NCBI GenBank assembly: GCA_002394305.1
Contig: DGTM01000019.1
Coordinates: 8,076 to 72,075 of the forward strand
DNA length: 64,000 nt
Direction of reading: 5' to 3'
Origin: Prevotellaceae bacterium UBA4336
Lineage (GTDB): Bacteria > Bacteroidota > Bacteroidia > Bacteroidales > Bacteroidaceae
The notes beneath the pieces are model-generated. The model saw only the letters and a list, made by a program, of their open reading frames with translations. It was not told the origin of the DNA and made no database searches. Of the stretch, positions 50,479 through 57,394 are shown one piece after another (the stretch's first letter is position 1; the number at the start of each line of letters is the position of its first letter). Position numbers and translations under genes: made by a program.

Positions 50479-50983
50479 GGGTCTGTTAGTTTAGAGTTTA
50501 GTGTTTAGAGTTAAGAGAAATAGTCCCGCAGATGGATTTTTTAACATCTAAAGACACGAAAAGAACGAATTATTTTTTCTTTTAACATGTAATTGCCATG
50601 TAATTGAACATGAATTTTAAGGTCACACAGAAAGCACAGAAAACACAGAAATATTTTTTAAGTCACGCAGAATTTTTTTAAAGTCCCGCAGAAATAAAAG
50701 AAATACGCAGAAAATGATTTCATGTGTGAAATCTCAATCCGTGCAATTCGTTTTAATTTGTTGTTCTCTTTAACATATAATTGCCATGTAATTGAACATG
50801 AATTTTAATTCGTGCAATTCGTCTTAATTCGTTGTTTTTTTAACATGTAATTGCGACATTTCTGCGTATTTCTGCGATTTGACTTTAACGTCGACCTTCG
50901 GTTCTTCCCTTTGGTCAGGCGCAGGCGGTACTGCGGGACTTATTTTTCGTGTCTTTAGATGTTGAAAGTTTTGAAGTTAAGGG
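50479..50983. repeat. Gene-free stretch of family A repeat phrases
   Basis: 505 bp with AT-rich direct repeats: two copies of ACATGTAATTGCCATGTAAT-type text (about 50585 and 50775), phrases such as AAGTCCCGCAGAAATAAA shared with 48.1 kb, and TTAATTCGTTGTT. The 30 bp at 50877-50906 are an exact reverse complement of 59081-59110. No open frame, tRNA or clear promoter seen. Confidence 0.75.
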
Positions 50984-51550
50984 TTATTGTTTGTAGAGTT
51001 GGAAGGCTTGTTGGATTTGTTTTTCCGTGAGGTTCATGCCGCTTTCGATGCGGGCCATGGCCTTGACGAGCTGCGGCCAGTCTTTTTCTGTGAGCCTTTC
51101 TTTTCCTCCGAAGCCTGTGAGCTTGCATACATCTAAGATGTACTTGTGGGTGTCGTTTTCGGTTGGCGGTGCCCATCGGGTGATGATGTCTTCTATGCAT
51201 ACAGCGTGGTGTTTGTTTCGGTAAGTGCGGAGGATGCAAAAAGCTGCGCGGAGGCCATAGGTGAGACTCGTAAACTGCACGAAGGGCCCTGCAGCCCCTC
51301 TCCCGACCTCCCCCAAAATAGCCCCTCTCCCGACCTCCCCCAAAGGGGAGGAGACATTGCCGCTGCCACCTTGGGGGAGTGCTCCCTCTCCCACGGGAGA
51401 GGGTTGGGGAAAGGCTTCCCCCTTCCACTTCTGGCCTTTCACTCGGCGGATGTTCAAGGGGTTGTTGTTGCGCATACCAAGAGTTATCAGCCCCCTCTCC
51501 GCTCCCCCTTTGGGGGAGTACTCTTGTTTAAGATTTGATTGTGTTGCCAT
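50984..51550 (-). CDS. RNNNPLNIR-family phage-like protein (structural protein P5 / lysozyme-like)
   Basis: 188 residues. The conserved core is GMRNNNPLNIRRVKGQKWKG, then FVQFTSLTYGLRAAFCILRTYR, IEDIITRWAPPTENDT and a helical C-terminus. Such proteins are annotated as phage structural protein P5 or as wall-degrading enzymes. Two extra segments are repeat-derived: residues about 10-24 (SPKGGAERGLITLG) and about 43-88 (starting AFPQPSPVGEGALPQGG), both encoded by GC-rich palindromic repeats and absent from the expected family core. The frame survives both, so the protein may still be made. An internal start at MRNNNPLNI (51475) is possible. Confidence 0.75.
   Translation of the reverse strand: MATQSNLKQEYSPKGGAERGLITLGMRNNNPLNIRRVKGQKWKGEAFPQPSPVGEGALPQGGSGNVSSPLGEVGRGAILGEVGRGAAGPFVQFTSLTYGLRAAFCILRTYRNKHHAVCIEDIITRWAPPTENDTHKYILDVCKLTGFGGKERLTEKDWPQLVKAMARIESGMNLTEKQIQQAFQLYKQ
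51285..51425. repeat. GC-rich palindromic repeats inside the RNNNPLNIR-protein gene
   Basis: Plus strand shows two tandem copies of CCCCTCTCCCGACCTCCCCC, then AAAGGGGAGGAG, TTGGGGGAGTGCTCCCTCTC and CCCACGGGAGAGGGTTGGGG. The stretch is in frame with the host gene and adds about 45 residues between WKGE and FVQF. Confidence 0.85.
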
Positions 51551-51640
51551 AGTTCTTTTTTTTAGCGTCCTTGCCCCTTCCTTCCCCGCCTCCCCTTTGG
51601 GGGAGGAGGGGTTAGGGGTTGGAGAGGGGCTTTTATTCGA
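51478..51640. repeat. Further GC-rich repeat copies at the gene start and in the HU spacer
   Basis: 51485-51525 (CCCCCTCTCCGCTCCCCC, TTTGGGGGAG) codes the extra N-terminal residues of the phage-like protein. 51575-51635 (CTTCCCCGCCTCCCC, TTTGGGGGAGGAGG) fills the spacer and touches the HU stop region. Both are the same palindrome type as 49.1 kb. Confidence 0.8.
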
Positions 51641-52094
51641 GCCCCTGGATGGTGTCCTGATTCTTGATGACCTCTACGGCGCTCTTCTGGCTTGCGCGGG
51701 TGGGGACAAGCTGGAAGGTGGCTTCGTCGCGGAGGTTCTTGAAGGCGCCTCCGGGAATCCAACGTACGTTGACCTCCTTGATGTTTGCGGCGGTGAAGGT
51801 ATCGGCAGTCTTGGCTCCTTCGGTGACCAGTTCGGGGTAGAAGCCTCCGAGCTCACCGAGGTTGATTTTCTTGCCTTCGAGAATCAGCTCATGGAGACAA
51901 TCGACGGTCTTGGTGAGGATGGCAGCGATGTCTGCGCGGTCGTAGGTGCAGCCGTGGTTGGCGATGTGCTTGGCGAACTTTTGGAGGTCGAGGACCTCAG
52001 TCACCTGCGAGGTGGCATAGGCTTTGGTTTCGGTGATGTCCTCCTTCTTCGTTCCGGGAGCGGTGGACATGATGACGATACTGTAGTTAATCAT
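51633..52094 (-). CDS. HU-family DNA-binding protein
   Basis: 153 residues, longer than plain HU. An HU-like fold is visible from about 28: VTEVLDLQKFAKHIANHG, RADIAAILTKTVDCLHELILEGKKINLGELGGFY, then a beta-arm region and C-terminal extension. This matches the Bacteroidales HU-HIG-like group found beside smalltalk/amidase genes. It should bend or package DNA. Divergent from the DUF4248 gene. Confidence 0.85.
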   Translation of the reverse strand: MINYSIVIMSTAPGTKKEDITETKAYATSQVTEVLDLQKFAKHIANHGCTYDRADIAAILTKTVDCLHELILEGKKINLGELGGFYPELVTEGAKTADTFTAANIKEVNVRWIPGGAFKNLRDEATFQLVPTRASQKSAVEVIKNQDTIQGLE

Positions 52095-52408
52095 GGTTTT
52101 TTAGTTAAGAGTTAAGGGTTAAGGGTTTTCTCTCGTGTGCGGCAGGGTTAGTTTTCGGCTAATCGTGCCTAATTCGGGCTTCTGGCTTGTCTGGTTGCGC
52201 ACCCAGCTGTGGCTAGTCCCGAACCACGATGGTTGGCGGTGGATTTAAATCCATTGCAAAGATACTGCTTTCCCGCGAATCATTGTCGCTCTGTGGCCGT
52301 CTGTGTCTGTCTGTGTCTGACATAGGTGCTTATTGTCTGAAATTAATTGCATGTTTTCTTGTATATGTCGCAGAAAATCCGTATCTTTGCAACAAAATAA
52401 AGACGAAT
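52095..52408. other. Divergent control region between HU and DUF4248 genes
   Basis: 314 bp with no gene. It holds short direct repeats near the HU start (GTTAAGAGTTAAGGGTTAAG region), GC-rich inverted pieces in the middle, and the rightward promoter at 52382. I found no convincing -7 box for HU. Confidence 0.6.
52358..52389 (+). promoter_or_regulatory. Promoter for the DUF4248 gene (CTTG-N20-TATCTTTG)
   Basis: -7 box TATCTTTG at 52382-52389; CTTG at 52358-52361, one base off TTTG, 20 bp upstream. The leader to ATG 52409 is about 15 nt. Confidence 0.65.
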
Positions 52409-52600
52409 ATGATATCAATGTACAAGAACGAATTGGCCGATGCAGCCGGTGTGAGCATGCGCACGTTTCAGCGTTGGTTGGCCGGGAACAGGGATAAGCT
52501 GACAGAGTTGGGCGCACGTCCCCGTCAGCAGTTGCTTCCGCCGAAGGCTGTGAAGTGGATATGTGATGCTTATGGTATTGACTATCCCGATGCTGCCTGA
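52409..52600 (+). CDS. DUF4248-family small helix-turn-helix-like protein
   Basis: 63 residues from ATG 52409 (52418 also possible). ELADAAGVSMRTFQRWLAGN resembles a helix-turn-helix, followed by ARPRQQLLPPKAVKWICDAYGI, the conserved DUF4248 pattern. It starts the rightward half of the HU/DUF3987 module and is a likely DNA-binding regulator (inference). Confidence 0.8.
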   Translation: MISMYKNELADAAGVSMRTFQRWLAGNRDKLTELGARPRQQLLPPKAVKWICDAYGIDYPDAA

Positions 52601-52612
52601 GGCGGGGGGAGA

Positions 52613-52633
52613 GCGTAACATGTAACAGTTACG
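52613..52633. repeat. GTAAC-type repeat, copy 1
   Basis: A 21-bp sequence beginning GCGTAACATGTAACAGTTAC, just after the DUF4248 stop. It differs by one base from the copy at 56984-57004 and contains the palindrome GTAAC-A-GTTAC. Confidence 0.85.
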
Positions 52634-52666
52634 TGAAGACACCCCTACACACTATGGCTTTGAAAT

Positions 52667-52692
52667 TCTATTATTATATATATAATAATAGA
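52667..52692. repeat. Perfect 26-bp AT palindrome
   Basis: A perfectly self-complementary AT-rich sequence (left half TCTATTATTATAT) between the DUF4248 gene and the next gene. It could be a terminator hairpin or a cruciform/protein site. Confidence 0.85.
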
Positions 52693-52730
52693 CATCAAAA
52701 ACACACAGAGAGGGGGCTTATATTTTAATA

Positions 52731-52752
52731 TGTTACATGTTACGCGTTACGC
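52731..52752. repeat. GTAAC-type repeat, inverted copy
   Basis: TGTTACATGTTACGCGTTAC is an inverted relative of copy 1, about 100 bp away, with the AT palindrome between them. Confidence 0.75.
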
Positions 52753-52826
52753 TACGAAAAAAAGTTGAAAAAGTGAAAAGGTTGAAATAAGGAGATTGAA
52801 AATAAAAGAAGAATAAGGGATTGAGT

Positions 52827-53579
52827 ATGAATGAATTTAAGACGAGGGAAGAATGTCTGCGGTATTATGTCGATAAATACAACAAGGAACGGGATTGGGA
52901 GCCTGAAGTGGATTTTGACAAGCTTCTCCCTATGCTCGACAATCCGCCGACGGTACGTTTTGTTGAAGTATCAGAGGTGATTGAAATCAGGCTGGAGGAT
53001 GATTGGTTGTCACCCGACGAAGACCCCCAAGTAGTAGAAGAAGTCCGTGGGGTGATGGAGTATGGTCTCGTTAGTCTATGTCTAGGGTATTTTGTTGCCC
53101 ATCCATCGTATTATATAGAAGAAGAAATTTTGGCGTATCTCGATGAAGTATATGAGAAGAGGGACTTTAGCATAGTCAGTAACCATCCATTCATGCTCGA
53201 ATTGTTGATGTGGCTTGTGTTTGACCAACCGAAATTATGGCCTCGTGCTGAGGGAAAGCTAAGGCAGCTCATATATGGGCCGGAGGAGAAACCCTCATCA
53301 GCCGCCCCTGCCGAGGAGAAACCCTCACCTGTCATTTCCGATGAAGAGCTCGTTTTACAACTCTGCCCTCTCCATTTCAATAATGAAGAGACAGCAAAGA
53401 GATTCGTCGAGCAAATCAAGAACATGGAGGATATACAGATAATGAAATTAGTAAATAAATATGTACCAAATGAGTGCATAGACAGTTCAATTAATCTCTA
53501 TAGAATTCTTCATAAAGCAGGTTATATCACAACGAAAGAGAAGAATTGGTACAAGAATGTTGAGATAAAGAAGAAATAA
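52827..53579 (+). CDS. Unrecognised acidic cytoplasmic protein
   Basis: 250 residues from ATG 52827 (a TTG two codons earlier is in frame). No signal peptide or membrane segment. Acidic and helical; a mid-protein tandem (EEKPSSAAP, EEKPSPVIS) separates an N-terminal part (about 1-150) from a C-terminal part with FNNEETAKRFVEQIKNMEDI. I do not recognise the family. Codon use looks more AT-rich than the housekeeping genes. It lies inside the DUF4248-DUF3987 module and is followed by a strong terminator, so it is probably its own transcription unit. Confidence 0.7.
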   Translation: MNEFKTREECLRYYVDKYNKERDWEPEVDFDKLLPMLDNPPTVRFVEVSEVIEIRLEDDWLSPDEDPQVVEEVRGVMEYGLVSLCLGYFVAHPSYYIEEEILAYLDEVYEKRDFSIVSNHPFMLELLMWLVFDQPKLWPRAEGKLRQLIYGPEEKPSSAAPAEEKPSPVISDEELVLQLCPLHFNNEETAKRFVEQIKNMEDIQIMKLVNKYVPNECIDSSINLYRILHKAGYITTKEKNWYKNVEIKKK

Positions 53580-53611
53580 AAATAGTCAACGCACCGCGTG
53601 CATGCGGAAGA

Positions 53612-53653
53612 AGAGGGGCAGGCTTTTTTTTGAGGGCTTGTCCCTCTTTTTTT
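53612..53653 (+). terminator. Rho-independent terminator
   Basis: Stem AGAGGGGCA / TGTCCCTCT (8 of 9 pairs) followed by seven T, 33 bp after the unknown-protein stop. Confidence 0.8.
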
Positions 53654-54013
53654 GTGGGGGAAAACAGCCGATTCGTGGCCTGAGTAGAAAGATGGTAGAA
53701 AGTTGGTAGAATAATAGTGGAAACCTCAAAAAATTAGCTTTTTTATTTTGCAGAGGCTTGAAAATTGTCGGAACTTTGCATCGCCAAACAAAAAAGAAAG
53801 GCACTGAGATTCAGATCAACAAACAAATATACATTATAATAATATAACAAAAAAAAGTGACGAAAATCATCAATAATTAAAAAAAAGTTGGTACTCTTGC
53901 AAAAGAATTAGAAACATAAAAAAGAAAACCTGAAGTCCATAGCGCGCTTTATAATATATATAATGGTACAGAAAAGAAAATTATTTAAATAATTAATAAG
54001 AAATTTTAAAATT
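53654..54013. other. AT-rich leader/intergenic region
   Basis: 360 bp, very A/T-rich, with repeated TGGTAGAAA phrases near 53690 and a weak -7-like TACTCTTG at 53892-53899 that may drive the next three genes. No further feature seen. Confidence 0.5.
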
Positions 54014-54286
54014 ATGTTTAAGAAATTTTTAATTTTAAACATCGGCAACAAGGTTGCTGGTGTTAATGAAAAGGGAGAAGCTTTCTCCTACACTCAAGTT
54101 ACACTTTACCTGAAGGACAACAGTGGAACCATCTTAACGACCGTCCCGACGGGAAAACTCGAAGGACTGTCCGTAGGAGACGAAGTGACGGCTAACCTTA
54201 GCTTCAAACTCACGTCAACAAGCAAAGGAACGTTTACTTCCGTACAAGTTTATAATTTAAGTAAAGTACAGCAGTATGAAAATTAA
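54014..54286 (+). CDS. Unrecognised 90-residue protein
   Basis: Beta-rich small protein: FKKFLILNIGNKVAGVNEKGEAF-type start, then VTLYLKD, LEGLSVGDEVTANLSFKL and a Tyr/Val-rich end. No signal peptide. I do not recognise it; a small OB-like nucleic-acid-binding fold is one possibility. It overlaps the next gene by 11 bp, so it is translated with it. Confidence 0.65.
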   Translation: MFKKFLILNIGNKVAGVNEKGEAFSYTQVTLYLKDNSGTILTTVPTGKLEGLSVGDEVTANLSFKLTSTSKGTFTSVQVYNLSKVQQYEN

Positions 54287-54638
54287 AACATCATCTGTTC
54301 GTCTTGCGGGTTGCGGGAGCTTCTCGCAAGACACCTTCACCTTCCGTCCCTGCATCTCTGTGCAGGGGCAGGTGAAGCGCTCCACAGGGAGTGGCATCGC
54401 CACTGTTAAGGAGGATGGCAGCTTCTGCTTCAGACAATGCCAGCGGAGACGTTCCGAGGCCCTGCTCCTCAGGAAGCTCACACACGGCAGACTCTCGTAC
54501 ACGAAGAGGGGCGACTTCCTAATCACCATCCGCGTCAACGAGCACGAACCGAATCCATTCGACATCATCGCGGACGATGCCGCGTCGGCAATCGGCGGTA
54601 TCATACCCATGCGCTCAGAAAGGAGGAGAGTTGCCTAA
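54276..54638 (+). CDS. Unrecognised basic 120-residue protein
   Basis: Basic, beta-rich (FTFRPCISVQGQVKRS, RQCQRRRSEALLLRKL, FLITIRVNEHEPNPFD), with no signal peptide or membrane segment. It overlaps the preceding gene by 11 bp and its TAA shares one base with the DUF3987 start, a tightly coupled three-gene block. The size and basic patches suit nucleic-acid binding, but this is inference only. Confidence 0.65.
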   Translation: MKIKTSSVRLAGCGSFSQDTFTFRPCISVQGQVKRSTGSGIATVKEDGSFCFRQCQRRRSEALLLRKLTHGRLSYTKRGDFLITIRVNEHEPNPFDIIADDAASAIGGIIPMRSERRRVA

Positions 54639-56989
54639 TGAGTTGTCATCAAGTTGTTCTACGGGGCGGGCACAAAGTGTGCCTCCCTGTTAATTCCAGC
54701 GAGGAGTATATAGGCATTCGTGGCACTCGCACACAGCACATCCTCATAGACGCTGTCCGCAAGGGCGAAGAGGACAAGAAAACGCACCTTACGCAGTTCA
54801 ACTACGGCTGCCACCCCAACGAGGACGGAACCCTGAAGGGTGCAACAAGGGTGAGCAATTCCGTGGGCATGGACATCGACCACATTGCGCCCGAGAAGAT
54901 GCAGGAGGTGAAAGAGCACATCCTCGCCAAGAAGGACGACTTGGGGCTGCTCATGCTCGAACGCTCTGCGCGTGGTGCAGGCTACCACCTCGTCTTCCGC
55001 CGCCACCCCGAGATGAGTCAGGTGGAGAACCTCGAATGGGCTGCCAACCTGCTGGGCGTGGAGTTTGACAAAGCTGCCAAGGACATCACCCGCGTGTTCT
55101 TCGCCACCACCGACAGCCCCGATGACCTCATCTTCCTCGACGACAGGCTGTTCGACAACTCGACCTGCCTCCAAGACCCCTCTCCCAACCTCCAAGACCC
55201 CTCTCCCAACCTCCAAGACCCCTCTCCCAACCTCCCCCGAGGGGGAGGAGACAATCCCGCTGCCACGTCCGAAAAGAGCCTTCCGTCCGAACAAGCGCCG
55301 TTCACCCCTCCTTTGGAGGGGACGGGGGAGGCTGTAGGGGAGGCTTTTGGGCCCACCAAGGAGTCCCTCCATGCCTTCGACCTCTGCGTGGAGCAGGCAG
55401 GCCTCAAGCCCGACGAGATGGACATCTGGGGCGTCTACAAATGGCACAGCAACCTGATGGCAGTCCTCTCCGTGGGTGTGGCCAAACTGATGAGCCGAGA
55501 GCAGCTCGAAGCCGTCATCAGGCAGCGACTGCCCAACTACTCACAGACCGACGACTGCCGCAAGCTCGTGGACTACTTCTACAAGAACTACTCTGCCGAC
55601 AAGGGCTGGATGCCCAAAAGCCTGCGAGAGATTAACGCACAGGTGCAGCTTGAGGCAAAAGCAGCCGAAGAAGAGGCATACGACAGATTCATAGAGAGTT
55701 ACTCTCCGCCTGAGATGCCCGAGAAGCTGCCGCGCCTCCTCCTCCTCCTCGTGAAGGCCTACCCCGAGCAGTATCGCCCCATGCTTGCCCTGACAGTCAG
55801 CGTAGGCCTCGCACCACATGTCAGCCACTTCCGCACAGACTACCTCGACGGGCGCATCATAGGCCCAGGACTCTTCGCCTCTGTGGCAGCACCAAGCGGC
55901 TCGGGCAAGTACTTCTTCACCCACCTGCTCGACTGCATCACCCTCCACACCCTGCAGGCAAGCGATGCACAGGAATGGACAAAAGTGCGTGAGAACCAGC
56001 AGCTTCGCGATAAGATGGCCAATGCCAAGGAAAAACCACAACGCTACAAACCCAGACTCTACATCTGCGAGACTGTGAGCAAGACCTCCATGCTCGACCT
56101 GCAGACCAACCTCGGCGAGAATGGCATGATACTATGCCGATGGCCTGAAGCCGACGACCTCGTGAACGCCTCACGCGCACAGTTCTCCGACATCTCCTCA
56201 ATGCTGCGCAAGGCTTGGGACGGAGAGATGGCCCGTCAGTACTACCTCTCCGACTCCTCCTGCTCCACCCAGACCCGCCTCAACGCCTCTGTCCTGCTCT
56301 GCGGCACTCCTAAAGCCGTGCTCTCGCGCCTCTTCATCGACACCGAGAACGGCATGATGCAACGGTTCATGCCCCTCATCATCCCCCGTCAGAAACGCAC
56401 CTTCCTGCCGCCACGCATCACACCCCTCTCGACCGACGAACAGGCAGAACTCGACGGCCTCATCATGAGCCTCTGGCAGAAGAACCTTTCCCTGGGCGAA
56501 GGCACACTCAAGCTCGAAATGCCTAAGACGCAGGAGGTTGTGAGCCAATGGTACAAGGACTTGGAGGAGAAGTACAACGACGGCCTCATCACCGAAGCAG
56601 AAGCCGACCTCAGCCACCGCGTAGGTCAGCACATGATGCGGGCAGCCATTCCCTTCGTGGCCCTCTACGGCGCGGAACAGCCCGAGATGCTCCAGTATAT
56701 CCGTTGGCTTGGCGACTACGTCTACTACAACATCTGCTACATTTTCTCCTCCCGTGTGGAAGCGGACATGAAAGAGTCGGAAAGGCTTCTCACACAGCAA
56801 CTTGACCGCCGCAAGACCGTCCTGCCACTGCTTCAGGAGATGCCCGAAGTGTTCACCACCGAACAGTTCCGCCAAGCGAGGATAAGCCGCGGACTGAGTG
56901 AAAACGTCCGCACCCAGCTTGCCCGATATGTGGAAGATGGAAAGCTGGAACGCCTACAAAACGGCCTCTTCAAGAAAAACGCAGCGTAA
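54638..56989 (+). CDS. VirE-N / DUF3987 (BT4734-like) primase-helicase-type protein
   Basis: 783 residues from ATG 54638; an upstream frame overlapping the preceding gene is rejected. The N-terminus (to about 175) matches the BT4734/VirE-N primase-like domain: FNYGCHPNEDGT, SVGMDIDHIAPEKM, LMLERSARGAGYHLVFRRHP. After a repeat-derived insert (about 178-237) comes a helical segment and the DUF3987 ATPase region with APSGSGKYFFT (about 417). Tyr follows the P-loop Lys, not Ser/Thr. The end has a winged-helix-like part (FTTEQFRQARISRGLSENVR). Such pairs resemble phage primase-helicases; cellular role unknown. A terminator follows. Confidence 0.8.
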   Translation: MSCHQVVLRGGHKVCLPVNSSEEYIGIRGTRTQHILIDAVRKGEEDKKTHLTQFNYGCHPNEDGTLKGATRVSNSVGMDIDHIAPEKMQEVKEHILAKKDDLGLLMLERSARGAGYHLVFRRHPEMSQVENLEWAANLLGVEFDKAAKDITRVFFATTDSPDDLIFLDDRLFDNSTCLQDPSPNLQDPSPNLQDPSPNLPRGGGDNPAATSEKSLPSEQAPFTPPLEGTGEAVGEAFGPTKESLHAFDLCVEQAGLKPDEMDIWGVYKWHSNLMAVLSVGVAKLMSREQLEAVIRQRLPNYSQTDDCRKLVDYFYKNYSADKGWMPKSLREINAQVQLEAKAAEEEAYDRFIESYSPPEMPEKLPRLLLLLVKAYPEQYRPMLALTVSVGLAPHVSHFRTDYLDGRIIGPGLFASVAAPSGSGKYFFTHLLDCITLHTLQASDAQEWTKVRENQQLRDKMANAKEKPQRYKPRLYICETVSKTSMLDLQTNLGENGMILCRWPEADDLVNASRAQFSDISSMLRKAWDGEMARQYYLSDSSCSTQTRLNASVLLCGTPKAVLSRLFIDTENGMMQRFMPLIIPRQKRTFLPPRITPLSTDEQAELDGLIMSLWQKNLSLGEGTLKLEMPKTQEVVSQWYKDLEEKYNDGLITEAEADLSHRVGQHMMRAAIPFVALYGAEQPEMLQYIRWLGDYVYYNICYIFSSRVEADMKESERLLTQQLDRRKTVLPLLQEMPEVFTTEQFRQARISRGLSENVRTQLARYVEDGKLERLQNGLFKKNAA
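55173..55350. repeat. GC-rich repeats inside the DUF3987 gene, with a 3x 21-bp tandem
   Basis: A 21-bp unit (core CTCCAAGACCCCTCTCCCAA) is repeated three times in frame, coding LQDPSPN each time. It runs into CTCCCCCGAGGGGGAG, then CCCCTCCTTTGGAGGGGACG and GGGGAGGC pieces. The translation (PSPN, PRGGGD, LEGTGEAVGEAFG) is repeat-like and unlike the host protein. About 60 residues are added without a frameshift. Confidence 0.88.
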
Positions 56990-57004
56990 CGTGTAACAGT
57001 TACG
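56984..57004. repeat. GTAAC-type repeat, copy 2
   Basis: A 21-bp match (one mismatch) to 52613-52633, overlapping the DUF3987 stop codon. Together the copies bracket 4.4 kb. Confidence 0.85.
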
Positions 57005-57019
57005 AAAAAACTGCCCCAG

Positions 57020-57052
57020 CCCTTTCTCCCCACGGAGACAAGGGATTTTTTT
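57020..57052 (+). terminator. Rho-independent terminator
   Basis: CCCTTTCTCC pairs with GGAGACAAGGG (one bulge), loop CCAC, then A and seven T, 31 bp after the DUF3987 stop. Confidence 0.85.
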
Positions 57053-57118
57053 GTCAATGTCCATGACAGGTTTTTGACAGGTTTTTGCACCCTCATGATA
57101 AAATAATCCAAGTAATTC

Positions 57119-57149
57119 TTTGAAGGTATTGTTTTTCTTCGTACTTTTG
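57119..57149 (+). promoter_or_regulatory. Consensus promoter TTTG-N19-TACTTTTG
   Basis: TTTG 57119-57122 and TACTTTTG 57142-57149, exactly 19 bp apart. It would start a transcript about 240 nt before the LRR lipoprotein ATG. Confidence 0.85.
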
Positions 57150-57155
57150 CAGCGT

Positions 57156-57394
57156 CCTAAGGGACATATCTTATCGGAAATAACGAAGCGTTATGCTCGT
57201 CTTGCGTTCTGAAACCTGAGAAATTTCGAGTAAGGCAAGAGGACATGATGACTTCCGCGTTAGGCGTGGACGTTATCTTATTCTCTCTTACAAGGTTTTC
57301 TCAGGACCCCAGAACGGAGAAGTGGATACAGTTCCACGCTTCAGCGTATAATTAAACCGTCCTTTTGGTGCTGGAGGACAAAAAAGAGTAAACA
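57156..57394 (+). ncRNA. Long structured 5' leader of the LRR lipoprotein mRNA
   Basis: Non-coding leader with several self-complementary parts: hairpin ATAACG-AAG-CGTTAT near 57180; a long-range two-part stem, GTTCTG (57206-57211) with CAGAAC (57310-57315) and CCTGAG (57215-57220) with CTCAGG (57300-57305); inside it GTAAG (57230-57234) with CTTAC (57287-57291). CTTGC (57201-57205) can pair with GCAAG (57235-57239), crossing the main stem, so two folds may compete. It could be a cis-regulatory RNA; no known Rfam class is asserted. Confidence 0.6.

Noticed and set aside
54437..54637. Upstream extension of the DUF3987 protein
   Set aside because: It overlaps the 120-residue gene in another frame and reads as Arg/His-rich shadow; ATG 54638 sits on the previous stop as expected for a coupled gene.
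52613..57004. Integrated prophage with att sites
   Set aside because: No integrase, capsid or terminase genes; the repeats fall at gene ends and may be regulatory. Kept as a finding, not called as att sites.
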